A stretch of 34,969 nucleotides of DNA from NCBI GenBank assembly GCA_024220525.1, contig JAMYWO010000235.1, positions 1 through 34,969 on the forward strand, in the 5' to 3' direction. A program made the position numbers and the translations under genes. The notes under the pieces are model-generated. The model was not told the DNA's origin and did no database searches. It worked only from the letters and a program-made list of their open reading frames with translations. The DNA is from Cochliopodium minus. Lineage: Eukaryota; Discosea; Himatismenida; Cochliopodiidae. Below, piece after piece: positions 33,401 to 34,969 of this stretch (the first letter of the stretch is position 1; each line of letters starts with the position of its first letter).

Positions 33401-34969
33401 GATGTTTGTCAAATTACTTCCGGAAACAGTCACATCTAAAAGAAATTGGGTTGTTAACAAAGAGTGTGTATAACTTTTAGAAAAAAAAATTACCAATGGA
33501 CAAAGTGTTCAATATTTGGGTGTTCAAAAATGTGGTTTCGATGATGTTAAGATTGGTGAGGTTGGAGTTGGAGAACACCACATTGGTAGCGAAAGATTTG
33601 TGGTAAACAGAATCAGTAAAATTGCCGTTATTTATGGTGAGATTGGTGAAGATAGAGTCAAAATGAGGGCACCTGGAGTGTTGCTGTTTTGAAAATCTAT
33701 GTTGGAAATGCTACTTGAAGTAATTGACAAGTTAGGAATGTTTGTGCCAGAAATAACAAACGAGTCAAAATTAGAGGAGGAAACAACCATAGCCAAGGAA
33801 GTAGATGAAGTAACTTCTAATGTTGTTAGGGTCGAATTTTTAATGTTCGTGTTTGTCAATGAAGACCCTTGAATTACAACACCTATCATTGTGGATGAGG
33901 TCAAGTTGAGGTTGGTCACAGTGGAACCAGTCATTTTGACGTTTTGGAGAGTACATCCAATAGCATCCAAGTTACTAGCTGTCACATTATCCGCAGAGCA
34001 ATCTATTAAAATGAAAAAATTAGCTTTTAAAAATTCAAAAATAATAATTTAATATACTCGTTGCATTTGTGTTGGTGATAGTAGCTTGATCAATAGAAGT
34101 GGATGAAGCATTTGAATTGGTAACAACACAGTCTTTCACCACAATTCTTATTACTTGGGAGTTGTCTATAGTAACACCATCTGCATTTGAAGCTATTGAG
34201 AAAGATAAAATAAAATGGTTATTGATTGAAAAAATTGTTTATGAGTTACAAGTTAGAGATAAATCTGAGGCATTTGAATTGGTGATTTTAACATTAAAAG
34301 CATTTGAAGAGGTGATATTGACATTGTTAAGTGAACATGAATCGACAGAGGTCGAAGAAATGGTCGAGTTGGAAACGGTTGCACTAACAAAAAAGATTTT
34401 ATTAATTTTTTTTTTTGTTATTTTTTTTTTTTTACCCATTCGCGACTACACTAGTCAAAACAGAGTTACTAACAGTACTACCAGTAGCAGTAGAATTTGT
34501 TATAGCAATACTAGTAAGTGTAGATCCGTTTATATTGAGGTTGTTGGCTGTGCAGGAATTGAGAGTAATGTGGGTTAAAGTCAACCCTTCAAGATGTACA
34601 TCTATTTGTGAGAAGAAAGATTAATAAAAAATATTAAAAGGAATGAATTTACTGTTTGCTGTAATGTTGGTGACGGTTGCTTGATCAATAGTTGAGGATG
34701 TAGCATTTGAATTGGTAACAACACAGTCTTTTACAACAACTCTTAAGGCTTGGGAGTTTTCAAGAGTCACACCATCTGCACTTGAAGCTATTGAGAAAGA
34801 TAAAAAAACAGTTAATGATTGAAATAAATTAATTAAGAGTTACAAGTTAAAGATAAATCTGAGGCATTTGAATTGGTGATTATAATATTGAAAGCATTGG
34901 AAGAAGTAACAGAAACCCCTGTGAGTGAGCATTCATCAGCAGATGTAGAAGAAATGCTCGAATTGGAAA
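30425..34969 (-). CDS. Pentapeptide-like beta-solenoid - collagen - coiled-coil protein (5' end beyond the window)
   Basis: Visible exons: 34969-34844, 34787-34653, 34601-34436, 34383-34250, 34192-34058, 34002-33494, 33435-33268, 33219-32997, 32901-32651, 32538-32301, 32105-32010, 31891-31565, 31456-31294, 31221-30425. Joins keep frame except at two frameshifts, near 33667-33676 and 31727-31737. The first 12 exons encode hundreds of residues with a five-residue rhythm (SGSTVTNLNLTSSTM, NSNLTNLNI), Asn/Ser/Thr-rich, predicting a stacked beta-solenoid. Then come about 20 Gly-X-Y collagen triplets (GEKGEKGHPG, GDTGQKGERG, GFRGRRGRRG), a region with about 11 Cys (KCDWNSFSYS, CGYFCF), and a C-terminal coiled coil (KEIEMLKQFLLTK). 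An extracellular or cell-surface matrix protein is inferred. The frameshifts could be assembly errors or decay. Confidence 0.72.
34058..34969. repeat. Tandem duplication of about 595 bp (exons plus introns) inside the beta-solenoid gene
   Basis: Exon 34787-34653 and exon 34192-34058 are both 135 bases and encode closely similar sequence (SSADGVTLENSQ / SSNADGVTIDNSQ, then VVKDCVVTNSNA). The preceding exon ends (34844 and 34250) and the short introns between them, which end in ttatctttctcaatag, also match. The offset is 594-595 bases at every junction. The left unit covers at least 34058-34383; the right unit continues past the window edge. Confidence 0.8.

Noticed and set aside
34099-34578. 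159-codon plus-strand open frame
   Set aside because: It is antisense to the repeat exons of the beta-solenoid gene and crosses their introns.

Overview
The window is nuclear DNA from an AT-rich, intron-dense eukaryote, most likely a free-living or amoeboid protist. Almost every gene is split by short GT-AG introns that are nearly pure A/T and T-rich on the sense strand. Coding exons are less AT-rich. TAA and TGA both act as stops. The gene content (Rho-type GTPases with CAAX boxes, F-boxes, ankyrin, SPRY-like, C2 and PH domains, glycogenin-like GT8, UBR box, Asn/Pro-rich linkers) is eukaryotic and resembles the signalling-rich genomes of amoebae. I cannot name the species. There is one 100-N assembly gap (12950-13049).

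Left part (114-3965, minus strand): two tandem paralogues, each an F-box fused to a Rho-like GTPase ending in a CAAX box, then a small protein with a possible PH-like domain, then a thioredoxin/glutaredoxin-fold-like protein with no active-site cysteines.

4290-9783: three copies of an unrecognised four-exon gene family, two on minus and one inverted on plus. They share a GAATATTC-centred palindromic element upstream and end in Ser/Pro/Tyr-rich tails. One tail carries YSPTSP motifs like the RNA polymerase II CTD heptad.

9898-12901: a PH domain - Asn/Pro-rich linker - ankyrin-like protein (minus). 13288-15197: a secreted Cys-containing protein of unknown family (plus, nine exons). 15365-23279: a 25-exon gene (minus) for a roughly 2080-residue protein with four SPRY-like repeats, an ankyrin array and a UBR-box zinc finger, which continues in one open frame when spliced by hand.

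23851-30199: a beta-trefoil (fascin-like) protein, a C2-C2-permuted papain-like hydrolase, a GNAT acetyltransferase, a GT8 glycosyltransferase with a multi-pass membrane C-terminus, and an F-box gene broken by one in-frame TGA. 30425-34969: the 3' part of a large extracellular-type gene (pentapeptide-like beta-solenoid, collagen Gly-X-Y stretch, Cys-containing domain, coiled coil). It has two frameshifts in this assembly and runs off the right edge.

A recurring theme is ubiquitin-ligase recognition modules: three F-box genes and one UBR-box gene. A second theme is exon-level homogenisation between neighbouring paralogues. All exon joins were made by eye from splice signals and frame continuity. 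No database was consulted, and domain names come from recognising motifs.
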